From: CAVVFX01 sp963747535
GTDB lineage: Bacteria; Acidobacteriota; Terriglobia; Bryobacterales; Bryobacteraceae
DNA: 64,000 bases
Direction: 5' to 3'
NCBI GenBank assembly: GCA_963747535.1
Contig: CAVVFX010000008.1
Span: forward strand, 62,001 to 126,000
Shown here piece by piece: positions 15,756-23,970 of the stretch. The translations under genes and the position numbers were made by a program. Every line of letters starts with the position of its first letter. Within the stretch, counting starts at the first letter, position 1. Under the pieces are notes generated by a model, which saw only the letters and a program-made list of their open reading frames with translations, was not told the origin of the DNA and ran no database searches.

Positions 15756-17810
15756 ATGCGCCCAATAGCCACCCTCCTCTTCGCGCTTCTGCTCTCGAGC
15801 GCCGGTGCTCCTGCCGCCGATCTTTTTCGCGATGATTTCTCGCACTTTCCGCCGGGCTGGCTTACTTCTCCGGTCGGCAGCTTGAACGGCGCCATCCAGG
15901 AGTATCATTACCTCTCGAATCGCGGGGTGCCGCTCGGACCCTGGGCCAACGCCATCAATCATCTCGACGCCTGGATCATCGATTCCGAAGGCGGGCACTC
16001 TTACCTCGAAGAACAACTCGACGCGACTACCCACCAGTGGACTTATCCCATCTTTCTCACCGGCGATGCGGAATGGAGCGACTATACCGTCGAAGTCAAA
16101 GTCAAGCCGCTCAACAGCGTCGATGCCGTGGGAGTAGCGTTTCGCTACCACACGAACCGCCATTACTACTATTTCAGCCTGTCCGGCGGCGACCAGGCGA
16201 ATCTCGCGCTGCACCTGCCACTCGAACCGGCGTTGCGCGTCCACGGCTGGAAGCCGCTCGGAAAAGCAAAGTTCCCTTATGACTGCACGCGCTACTACAC
16301 GCTGAAGGTCGAGACCGAAGGACCGCACATCCGCGCGTATATCGACGGCCACCAGGTGCTCGAAGCCACCGATTCGGAGATCCTGAAGGGCAAGGCAGCG
16401 TGCGTCACCTACGGCCCTGCGCGTTTTCAGGACTTCCATGTCTGGTCGAGCGACGCCCGCAAGCGCGAAATCGACGCGGCGATCGCCAGGCGCGACGCAG
16501 AACTCGCCCGCTTGAGGGCCGACAACCCCAGTCCCAAACTCTGGAAGAAATTCAACACTCCGAATTTCGGCGCCGGACGCAACGCCCGCTTCGGCGATCT
16601 TGACGGAGATGGCGTTCCCGACATGCTGATCGCGCAAAACATCCCGCGTGTGCGCGCCGACGCGTTCGATCAGATCAGTTGCCTCACGGCCGTTACGTTA
16701 GACGGAAAGGTTCTCTGGCAGCTCGGGCGCCCCGATCCACGCAACGGCTTACTGACTAACGACACCCCGTTTCAGATTCACGACATCGATGGCGATGGAA
16801 AAAACGAGGTTGTCCTCATCCGTGATTTTCAACTCCAGATTCTTGATGGCCGCACCGGCAAGCTGAAAAACTCCGTCTGGATGCCCAAGATGCCGGCCAC
16901 GGACAAGGAGCATCCCTACGACATGGAGAATGGCGATTCGATCGCCTTTGTCAATTTCTCCGGGAACAAAGACCGGCACGAGATCCTGGTCAAGGACCGC
17001 TACACGCATTTCTGGATCTTCAATAACAAGCTCGAACTGCTGTGGAAGGGCGACGGACAGACCGGCCACTTCCCCTATCCCGTCGATTTGAGCGGCAGCG
17101 GTAAGGATTCCCTGTTCATCGGTTATGCCATGTGGAGTCCGGAGGGGAAACAGCTATGGAGCCAGGACGCGAAGGTCAAGGATCATGCCGACGGAATCAT
17201 GGCCGGCAATCTTTCCGGCGATCCCAAGGCTGCGCCGCGCGTCTACGCGAGTGGCAGCGATGAAGGGTTCTTGATGTTCGACCTGGACGGGAAAGTGCTT
17301 AAGCACATTCGGGTAGGCCACAATCAGAGCCCCAGCGTGGGCAAGTACCGTCCGGATCTGCCGGGCTTGCAATATATCAGCGTGAATTTCTGGAAAAATC
17401 CCGGCATTGTCACGCTCTTCGACGCGGACGGGAACATCCTGGCGCAGGAGGAACCCATCCATTCGGGAAGCCCCATGCTCCCGGTCAACTGGCGCGGTGA
17501 CGGTCAGGAATTTGTTTTGCTCTCCGGCAGTTCGCGCGACGGCGGAATGATTGACGGCCACTTGCGCCGCGTCGTCATGTTCCCGGACGACGGTCACCCC
17601 GACCTGGCAGCCAATGTCCTCGACCTGACCGGGGACCAGCGCGACGAGATCGTCCTCTGGGATCAGGAACGTGTGTGGATCTACACTCAGGACCGGCCCT
17701 TCAAGGGTGACCGGATTTACGCCCCGCTCCGCAATCCGGACTACAACGAGTCCAACTACCGGACCAATGTGTCGCTGCCCGGTTGGGAGGCAGTGCGTAC
17801 CAAGAGGTAG
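15756..17810 (+). CDS. Secreted protein with laminin-G-like N-domain and FG-GAP/VCBS repeats
   Basis: The ATG at 15756 opens a Sec signal peptide (MRPIATLLFALLLSSAGAPA). Residues about 25-230 look like a concanavalin-A/laminin-G-type beta-sandwich of the kind found in DUF1080-like proteins (FRDDFSHFPPGW, DYTVEVKVKPL, VAFRYHTNRHYYYFSL, IRAYIDGHQVLE). A calcium-binding FG-GAP beta-propeller follows, with acidic loops GDLDGDGVPDML and DIDGDGKNEVVL and later NVLDLTGDQRDEIVL. Rhamnogalacturonan lyases of family PL11 have similar Asp-rich propeller loops, so a role in polysaccharide binding or cleavage is possible, but I see no assignable catalytic residues. It is divergent from the acyl-CoA synthetase with a 49-base spacer. 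Confidence 0.8.
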   Translation: MRPIATLLFALLLSSAGAPAADLFRDDFSHFPPGWLTSPVGSLNGAIQEYHYLSNRGVPLGPWANAINHLDAWIIDSEGGHSYLEEQLDATTHQWTYPIFLTGDAEWSDYTVEVKVKPLNSVDAVGVAFRYHTNRHYYYFSLSGGDQANLALHLPLEPALRVHGWKPLGKAKFPYDCTRYYTLKVETEGPHIRAYIDGHQVLEATDSEILKGKAACVTYGPARFQDFHVWSSDARKREIDAAIARRDAELARLRADNPSPKLWKKFNTPNFGAGRNARFGDLDGDGVPDMLIAQNIPRVRADAFDQISCLTAVTLDGKVLWQLGRPDPRNGLLTNDTPFQIHDIDGDGKNEVVLIRDFQLQILDGRTGKLKNSVWMPKMPATDKEHPYDMENGDSIAFVNFSGNKDRHEILVKDRYTHFWIFNNKLELLWKGDGQTGHFPYPVDLSGSGKDSLFIGYAMWSPEGKQLWSQDAKVKDHADGIMAGNLSGDPKAAPRVYASGSDEGFLMFDLDGKVLKHIRVGHNQSPSVGKYRPDLPGLQYISVNFWKNPGIVTLFDADGNILAQEEPIHSGSPMLPVNWRGDGQEFVLLSGSSRDGGMIDGHLRRVVMFPDDGHPDLAANVLDLTGDQRDEIVLWDQERVWIYTQDRPFKGDRIYAPLRNPDYNESNYRTNVSLPGWEAVRTKR

Positions 17811-17861
17811 AGTTTCAGCGTGCGCTTGCGGGTCGAGCGACACCGTAGGAATTCCGCGAGC

Positions 17862-17972
17862 TCAATGCACCCGCAATGCTACAACCGTCGCATCATCGGT
17901 CTGGCACCCGCGCGAGAATTCATCCATAGATGCGAAGATTGCGTGGACAATGTTTACTGCCTCAGTCACGCT
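17862..17972 (-). pseudogene. Remnant of a SpoIIE-type PP2C phosphatase C-terminus
   Basis: The minus-strand frame ending at 17862 reads AVNIVHAIFASMDEFSRG, then QTDDATVVALRV and a stop. This is the usual C-terminal end of SpoIIE/RsbU-like phosphatases (a helix followed by the metal-binding DD and a last beta strand). Nothing recognisable of the catalytic domain lies upstream, so only the last 36 or so codons remain. Recognition is by motif only. Confidence 0.5.
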
Positions 17973-18586
17973 GTCAGTGTAGACGCAACGCCGTTCGCTT
18001 GACGCAGCGTCTTGTGCTTCGTCAACGGCACTGCTACAGCAACACGCAGCCAAGTGCCGCACTGCCCGGATTACTGGCTATGAACCAAGTTATCCTTTCC
18101 CGATCTCACGGATCGCCGTATTTGGCCAACGGCCGGATTGCCGGGAGGTTGGGGCTGTTACCGCCATCTTTCCGGCCGTTGGGGAAGTTTCCGGGTGCCG
18201 CAATTTCATTCCAATCCCCAGCGCAGGTTAACTACTCTTTGTACGTGAGAGCGTCCTGCATATGTCATCCCGTTTGACCCCGAGGAACTGGACGCCCGCG
18301 AACCTCCCGTTCCCGTGATCGATGAAGTCACCGCGAGCGGACCTCGGGATTTCCCAAGCTGACCATTACTGCATCCGGTCGGGCAATATACCAAAAGGGC
18401 ATCCCCGCGGACGTGGACCGCGCTGCAGTTGCCCTCCAGAGGACCAATTCCTGACCTTTTCGTGCTCGGAGCGAAATTCTCGATTAGCGGCCGCGGCCTA
18501 ATTTGAAAGTGCCGCTCCCGAAAATTCGGGGAGTCATCCACGGGCTGCTAGAATCAGCCACCGAAGCATTCTTTTGTGAAGAGAGT
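17973..18586. other. Intergenic region, no supported gene
   Basis: About 600 bases upstream of the kinase gene. Short open frames here show no family features and have irregular composition. It contains the inverted repeat at 18126-18182 and, at its end, the kinase promoter. Confidence 0.6.
18126..18182. repeat. Twelve-base perfect inverted repeat
   Basis: CCAACGGCCGGA (18126-18137) is exactly complementary to TCCGGCCGTTGG (18171-18182), with a 33-base loop. There is no T-run, so it is not an obvious terminator. It could be a structured RNA, an operator or the ends of a lost element. Confidence 0.6.
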
Positions 18587-18595
18587 TGGTATAAT
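18587..18595 (+). promoter_or_regulatory. Extended -10 promoter of the kinase operon
   Basis: TGGTATAAT is a perfect extended -10 element (TGn plus TATAAT). No good -35 hexamer is present, as allowed for extended -10 promoters. Transcription would start near 18602, about 13 bases before the ATG at 18615, which argues against the GTG at 18576 as the start. Confidence 0.55.
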
Positions 18596-18614
18596 TCGGA
18601 CCAGCTCGTGCAAT

Positions 18615-21302
18615 ATGAGCCTTGATCGCAAGCAGCGTATCTGCGCGCTATTTGAATCCGCACTTGAGTTGCCTGCTGACTCGGTGGAGGACTTTCTGCG
18701 ACGCGAGTGCGGAGGCGATATCGGCCTCGAGGACGAAGTCCGCCGCATGCTTCGTGCACGAGTCGCCGGCGGCTTTCCGGATAACAGGCCGACGGAATCC
18801 CCCACCGCCGATTCGACGGATACCATCCCGGCGCAAGAGGTTCGCATCTCCGGGTTGGTTAATGCCCGGCTGAAGGGCCGCTACTTGATCCAGCACGAAC
18901 TCGGCCACGGCGGCTTTGCCGTCGTATATCTTGCCGTGGACGAACAGCTTCTCCCCAGAAGGGTAGTAATTAAAATCTTGCAGGACGCCGAACTCGATCC
19001 CTGGCGGCGAAGGAAGTTTCACAACGAAATTGAGGCGTTGGCCCGGCTCAGTCATCCCGGCATCGTCTCGATATCGGATTCAGGGGAGACGGAAGATGGC
19101 CGCCCGTTCCTGGTCATGGAATACGTTGAGGGCAAGACGCTTCGGCATTTGATACGGCCCGAGGGGTTGCCTCTCGAGACCATCGCCGCTATCGTGCGCC
19201 AGGCGGGCGGGGCGCTCGCTGCCGCCCATCAAAATGGCATATGGCATCGCGATCTGAAGCCTGAAAATGTCATGATCCAGACGTTGGATGACGGTGAGCA
19301 CCGGGTCAAACTGATCGACTTCGGCATCGCCACTGTGCTTCATTCCCAAGACCCGGCGGAGTCCGCTTCGAAAATCTCGGGCACTCTTCCCTACATGGCG
19401 CCCGAGCAACTCAACGGAAGGCCGGGCGCATCGAGCGATCTCTATAGCTTAGGTGTCATCACCTATGAAATGATGACGGGCAGGCTTCCACTTAGGGCTG
19501 AAAATGCCGTACAACTCCACGCCATGCAAAAGGAGGGCGTGCGGATCGCACCGAGAAGCTTGCGACCGGATCTTCCCGAAGAAGCGAGCCGCGCTATTCT
19601 GAAGGCGCTGGCGTTCGAGGAAAGCGACCGGCAGGAGAGTGTCGCTGAGTTTGTCCGGGAACTGGGCCAGGGTCTTCGGGCGGCGGCGTCGATTCCGGGA
19701 GCCATTCCGAGCGCCACGGAGCAGCTGCCGCCCAGGAAGAAGTCGAGGAGGTCCCGAATCATTCTGGCAGTCCTTCTCGCCGCTACTCTATTCCTTGCCG
19801 CAGCCGCGCTCGCCATGCGCTCCCCACATCTTCAAGCTTCGATGGTTGTCTTCGAGATCAACGACCTGGTGAACGACCCCGCCTTCCGCCCCCTTTCCCG
19901 CGGCCTGACCGGCGCACTGCTTTCGCGTCTCATTCGGGTGGAGGGCCTCAGCGTCAAACAGTACTACGGCACGCGCGATCAAGCCACAACTGCCGCGATC
20001 AGCGACCGTTTTTTTCTCGATGGCGACCTGCAGGAATATCACAGCCGCATTCGTTTGACCATGCGGCTGACCGACACCGCAAAGGGTAACAGCATAGTGT
20101 GGTCGAACTCCTTCGATCGCGACCTGGACAACCCGCTCGAATTGGAGAGCGAGGTTGCCCGGCAAGTGGTCGCGGGATTGGAGGATGATGTCTTCTCCCC
20201 TGTTTCCGGCCCACAGCGCGTGCAATTCGCGGAACTCCGGGTGATTCGATGGTTTGGGAACCTGCTGGGGAACAACCAGGTCAAGGTGAGCACGACACAG
20301 AATGCCAGCGCCTATCGGGCCTACGTGCGAGCCCGGCAGTTGTACGAAGAACGCACGCCGGCGGCGATCCAGGCGGCGATTCAATCCTTGAAACAGGCGG
20401 TCAACCAGGACCCTAATTTCGCGCTGGCGTACGCCGCGTTAGCGGATGCTTACAGGGCTTCGCTTGAAGAAAAGCAGGGCGCGCCGGACGAAATGATCGG
20501 CCTTTCGCTCAAGTGCGCGCAGAAAGCGGTCAGTCTCGATCCCAAACTTCCGGAAGCTCATGTCGCGCTGGCAGGCGTTCGGCAGGCACAATGGGACTGG
20601 AAAAGCTCCGAACGCAGTTATCGCGAAGCCATCCGGCTCGATCCCAAGTCGCCGGTTGCCTACCGGCGCTACGGCGGATTGATCCTTCAGTTCGGCCGAT
20701 TCGATGAAGCGCTGCAGTACATGAGGAAGGGTTTGGATCTGGACCCCTACGATTACCCCAGTCATTCGGCTTACGGAATGGGCCTGCTGATGGCCCGGCG
20801 TTATGGCGAGGCTGAGGAGCACCTGAAGTGGACGCTGGCGCAGCGCGACCTTCTTGCGGCTCATGATATTCTCGGTTGGGTTTACGCGACCCGAGGCCAG
20901 CAAGCCAAGGGCGCCGAGGCAAAACGGTATTTCGATCTGGCACTGGGGGAAGCTCAGGCCGTTCACGACCTGGAGATTAAGGGAGCGGCCGCGCCTGAGA
21001 CAGCGTCGACGTCTCTCTCGGACGATATGTTCGCCGTGTTCCACGCTATGCGCGGCGACGCGGCCGCTTCCCGGCGGTTCCTGGCTAAGCTCGTGTCGCG
21101 TCGGGACGCCGATGCAGTATCGCCGGCCGACCTGGCCGAGATTCATGCCGCGTTGGGCGAGACGGCGACCGCCATATCCTATTTGCAGCAGGCAGCCCGG
21201 ATAAAGGACCGCGGAATGTTGTATCTCAGGGTGGATCCGGTCTGGGATCCGATTCGAAACACAGACGGCTTCCGCGAGATTTTATTGACAATGCAGCTCT
21301 AG
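18615..21302 (+). CDS. Transmembrane Ser/Thr protein kinase with TolB-like and TPR regions
   Basis: From the ATG at 18615 the product is 895 residues. Residues 1-50 form the short helical domain common before kinase domains in Acidobacteriota (ALELPADSVEDFLRREC). The PknB-type kinase domain spans about 89-350: glycine loop near GHGGFAVV, Lys120 (VVIKIL), HRDLKPEN at 211-218, DFG at 235-237 and APE at 262-264, so it looks catalytically intact. One membrane helix (about 381-401) follows. The outer part begins with a TolB/FlgO-like segment (FFLDGDLQEY, IRLTMRLTDTA) and continues with TPRs. The topology suggests a kinase that senses or assembles partners through its outer TPRs. It heads a probable operon with the 66-residue gene and the OGT-like gene. 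Confidence 0.93.
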   Translation: MSLDRKQRICALFESALELPADSVEDFLRRECGGDIGLEDEVRRMLRARVAGGFPDNRPTESPTADSTDTIPAQEVRISGLVNARLKGRYLIQHELGHGGFAVVYLAVDEQLLPRRVVIKILQDAELDPWRRRKFHNEIEALARLSHPGIVSISDSGETEDGRPFLVMEYVEGKTLRHLIRPEGLPLETIAAIVRQAGGALAAAHQNGIWHRDLKPENVMIQTLDDGEHRVKLIDFGIATVLHSQDPAESASKISGTLPYMAPEQLNGRPGASSDLYSLGVITYEMMTGRLPLRAENAVQLHAMQKEGVRIAPRSLRPDLPEEASRAILKALAFEESDRQESVAEFVRELGQGLRAAASIPGAIPSATEQLPPRKKSRRSRIILAVLLAATLFLAAAALAMRSPHLQASMVVFEINDLVNDPAFRPLSRGLTGALLSRLIRVEGLSVKQYYGTRDQATTAAISDRFFLDGDLQEYHSRIRLTMRLTDTAKGNSIVWSNSFDRDLDNPLELESEVARQVVAGLEDDVFSPVSGPQRVQFAELRVIRWFGNLLGNNQVKVSTTQNASAYRAYVRARQLYEERTPAAIQAAIQSLKQAVNQDPNFALAYAALADAYRASLEEKQGAPDEMIGLSLKCAQKAVSLDPKLPEAHVALAGVRQAQWDWKSSERSYREAIRLDPKSPVAYRRYGGLILQFGRFDEALQYMRKGLDLDPYDYPSHSAYGMGLLMARRYGEAEEHLKWTLAQRDLLAAHDILGWVYATRGQQAKGAEAKRYFDLALGEAQAVHDLEIKGAAAPETASTSLSDDMFAVFHAMRGDAAASRRFLAKLVSRRDADAVSPADLAEIHAALGETATAISYLQQAARIKDRGMLYLRVDPVWDPIRNTDGFREILLTMQL

Positions 21303-21340
21303 GCTGGTACGATCCCTGGGATCCTCGGAAGGAGATTCGT

Positions 21341-21541
21341 GTGCCAACTATCAAACTCGTTATCGCAGCGCGAAACAGTAAGGACCATGCGGAACTGAAC
21401 AAAGAAACCATCGACCTCAAACAAAAACCACATACCGGGCAGGTCGAGGCAACGCTTGCCGACGGTCAGATCGCAGTCACGGGAACACATGTGGGATTAA
21501 AACACTGTGGGGGCAAAAACTACCTCCTCACCTTTGAATAG
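21341..21541 (+). CDS. Small 66-residue protein of unknown function in kinase/OGT-like operon
   Basis: A GTG at 21341 is preceded by a near-ideal ribosome binding site, GGAAGGAG six bases upstream, the strongest seen in this neighbourhood. The product is soluble, short and beta-prone (IKLVIAAR, GQVEATLADGQIAVTGTHV, NYLLTF), with many Lys, Thr and Gly residues and one cysteine (CGGKN near the end). No signal peptide or known domain is recognised. It lies 38 bases after the kinase gene and six bases before the TTG start of the O-GlcNAc-transferase-like gene. The strong site and tight spacing support a real gene. It could be a substrate or adaptor of its neighbours, but that is only inference. 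Confidence 0.7.
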   Translation: MPTIKLVIAARNSKDHAELNKETIDLKQKPHTGQVEATLADGQIAVTGTHVGLKHCGGKNYLLTFE

Positions 21542-21547
21542 TCTCTC

Positions 21548-23527
21548 TTGCAGACGACAGCTGTATTTGAAGCGGCGCAGCGGCATCTGGAACGTGGCGA
21601 GTTGGACGCTTGCCGGCTGCTGTGCGAAGAGATTTTGAGCCAGGAGCCGGCCCATGCGGCTGCGCTTCATTGCCTCGGACTGCTTCTCGCCAAAGGTGGG
21701 GACGCAGAGCGTGCGGTGGCCATTCTGGAACAGGCCGTGTCGATTCTCCCGCGAGATGCCTCCTGGCGCCATAATCTGGGCGTTGCATACGGTATGGCGG
21801 GCCGTTGGCCGGAGGCCGCGAAGGCCTTTTACGCTTGTCTGGCTCTCGATCCCAATCACCCGGAAGGCCGATCGAGTTATGCGTCAGCCTTGCTCGAGTG
21901 CGGACGCCTGGAGGAAGCGCTGGCAGAAGCGCGGCAAGCTCTGGAGGTGGCGCCGGAATCGGCGTTTCTCCACCGGACGATGGGGAGGGTCTTCGCCGCG
22001 ATGCGACGACCCGCCGAAGCCGCGCGATCCTTCCGGCAATGCTTGCTCCTGGGGCCGGACAATCCCAATAATCTGGAGATCGCAGGCGACTTTTTCTCCA
22101 TGTCAGGCGAGGAAAGCCTCACCGCTGAGCTGTTCGCCAGCCTGTGTCAGCGGTTGCCGGAGTCGCCGGCCGCGTGGTCCAAATTGGCTGCGGCTTACAT
22201 GGGAACGGGAGCCTTGGAATCTGCCGCGGACGCCCTTCGGAAGGCGCGCACTCTCGACCCGGGGAATCCGCGCGTGCATTCAGCTCTTTTGTACTCGTCG
22301 ATCATGGATCCGGAACAAGGCGGCGAAGACCTTCTTGCGGCACATCGGGAGTGGCAGACTGCTTTCACTTCTCCCGCACCGGCGAGACCCTTTGCAAATT
22401 CTCCCGAACCGGAGCGCCGGATCCGGCTGGGGATTTTGAGCGGTGAATTCTCATCCGGTTCGATCGATTCCTTCCTTCCGCCCATTCTGCGCCATCATGA
22501 CTGCAGGAACGTCGAGCTTTTTGCCTACAGCGCCGGAGCCAATGCGGATTCCGGGACCGACCGTTACAAACAACTCTTCCGCCATTGGAGAAGCGTTTCG
22601 GACCAAACTGATGGCGAAGTGGACGAGACCATCCGTGGAGACCGGATCGATATTCTGCTCGACGTATCCGGCCATTTACCGCAAATGCGGCTGAGCGTTT
22701 TTTCGAGACGAGTCGCACCGGTACAGATCGCGTATCCGCGGTATCCCTGCACCACCGGCCTGGACGCGATGGATTACAGGATCACAGACCAGTGGGCCGA
22801 TCCGGCGGGTCTTACCGAAAGCCACTATCGCGAGAAGCTGTTGCGCATCCCGAGCGGGTACCTGGTGTATCAGCCGCCAGAAGGGGCGCCGTCTGTGGCC
22901 GCGCTCCCGGCGCGAGCCAATGGATACGTCACATTCGGTTTTTTTCAAACGCCGCTCAAATTAAATCACGGAGTGTTCGACGCGCTGGCCGCAACCATGC
23001 TCCAGGTCCCGGAGTCGCGGATGCTCTTCCACTACATGATTAAGGATTTCGATCGTCCAGGACGATTCGCACGGCAGCGAATCGAGAACGCCATGGAAGA
23101 GCGAGGCATCGACCCGACCCGGTTGGCGTTTCGCGGCCCGCTTCCGCTATCCGATCACCTGGCGCTCATAAGCCAGACCGATGTGGCGCTGGATTCATTT
23201 CCTTTCAGCGGGCAGACCAACACTTGCGAGTGCTTGTGGATGGGGGTTCCGGTGGTTACGCTGGCTGGGACCAGATTCTCGGCGCGAGTTTCCGCGGCAA
23301 TCCTCAGTCGGGCTGGCCTGGGAGACTGGATTGCCGCGACTGAAAGCGAATACGCGGAAATCGCTTCGAGGCAGGCACTGCATCTACCTGCCCTCCTGGA
23401 ACTTCGGCGTACGCTGCGTGACAGATTCGCCACATCGCCGGTAATGGATGGCGCACGAGTGGTGCGTGAGCTCGAACTGGCGTATCGACAGGTGTGGCGC
23501 GCTTGGTGCGGCTCAACGTCTTGCTGA
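21548..23527 (+). CDS. TPR protein with O-GlcNAc-transferase-like (GT41) domain
   Basis: The 659-residue product starts at a TTG in the same frame as, and six bases after, the stop of the small upstream gene. Residues about 1-265 are TPRs (AALHCLGLLLAKGGDAERAV, LGVAYGMAGRWPEAAKAF). Residues about 285-650 match the SPINDLY/OGT catalytic region: RLGILSGEF, ILLDVSGHLPQMRL, APVQIAYPRYPCTTGLDAMD, a lysine in TPLKLNHG at the place of the OGT UDP-binding lysine, and DSFPFSGQTNTCECLWMGVP near the sugar-nucleotide site. Bacterial members glycosylate proteins or other acceptors. No signal peptide is visible, so it is probably cytoplasmic. Being cotranscribed with a Ser/Thr kinase suggests competing or sequential modification of Ser/Thr. 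Confidence 0.88.
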   Translation: MQTTAVFEAAQRHLERGELDACRLLCEEILSQEPAHAAALHCLGLLLAKGGDAERAVAILEQAVSILPRDASWRHNLGVAYGMAGRWPEAAKAFYACLALDPNHPEGRSSYASALLECGRLEEALAEARQALEVAPESAFLHRTMGRVFAAMRRPAEAARSFRQCLLLGPDNPNNLEIAGDFFSMSGEESLTAELFASLCQRLPESPAAWSKLAAAYMGTGALESAADALRKARTLDPGNPRVHSALLYSSIMDPEQGGEDLLAAHREWQTAFTSPAPARPFANSPEPERRIRLGILSGEFSSGSIDSFLPPILRHHDCRNVELFAYSAGANADSGTDRYKQLFRHWRSVSDQTDGEVDETIRGDRIDILLDVSGHLPQMRLSVFSRRVAPVQIAYPRYPCTTGLDAMDYRITDQWADPAGLTESHYREKLLRIPSGYLVYQPPEGAPSVAALPARANGYVTFGFFQTPLKLNHGVFDALAATMLQVPESRMLFHYMIKDFDRPGRFARQRIENAMEERGIDPTRLAFRGPLPLSDHLALISQTDVALDSFPFSGQTNTCECLWMGVPVVTLAGTRFSARVSAAILSRAGLGDWIAATESEYAEIASRQALHLPALLELRRTLRDRFATSPVMDGARVVRELELAYRQVWRAWCGSTSC

Positions 23528-23758
23528 GCGGAACCCGACAGAAATCTAATAGCATTCCCCGCCCAGGTCGCACACCTGCTGGCAACGCGCGCCGTAACTC
23601 AGGGTGTCCATCTTCGGACTCAGGGACTGCATCAAACGTTGCTGTATCTCACAACTGCATTTCGCGGCATCTTCGCACCTCTATTAGAAAGTCGATCCGA
23701 GAGGGCCAAAATCAACTCGACACGGGTCGTAAATCTTGTTGAAAAATCGTGGTTCGGG

Positions 23759-23911
23759 ATGTCGAGAATAGGTCGCGTGCTCCGACTGCCCTATGAAGCG
23801 CGGAAACTAGCCGGCGACCACGAGGCCGCAATCGCACATTACCGGATTGCCGCCGGACGGACCACATGTACCCCGGAGCGGAATTACCTCATGACGCAGG
23901 CGGCGCGGCTT
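23759..23911 (+). pseudogene. Remnant of an ECF42-type sigma factor C-terminus
   Basis: The plus-strand frame reads ARKLAGDHEAAIAHYRIAAG, then RTTCTPERNYLMTQAARL, which is the usual end of DUF6596/ECF42 sigma factors (TPR-like C-terminal extension ending with an ERxYL motif and ARL). No sigma2 or sigma4 region precedes it, and the frame continues into non-family residues. An intact member of the same family lies at 38693. Confidence 0.55.
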
Positions 23912-23970
23912 ACCAAGGCATGGCCGCGATCGGCCGCGCCACAATGCCATCATCATCTATTGCGCACCAG

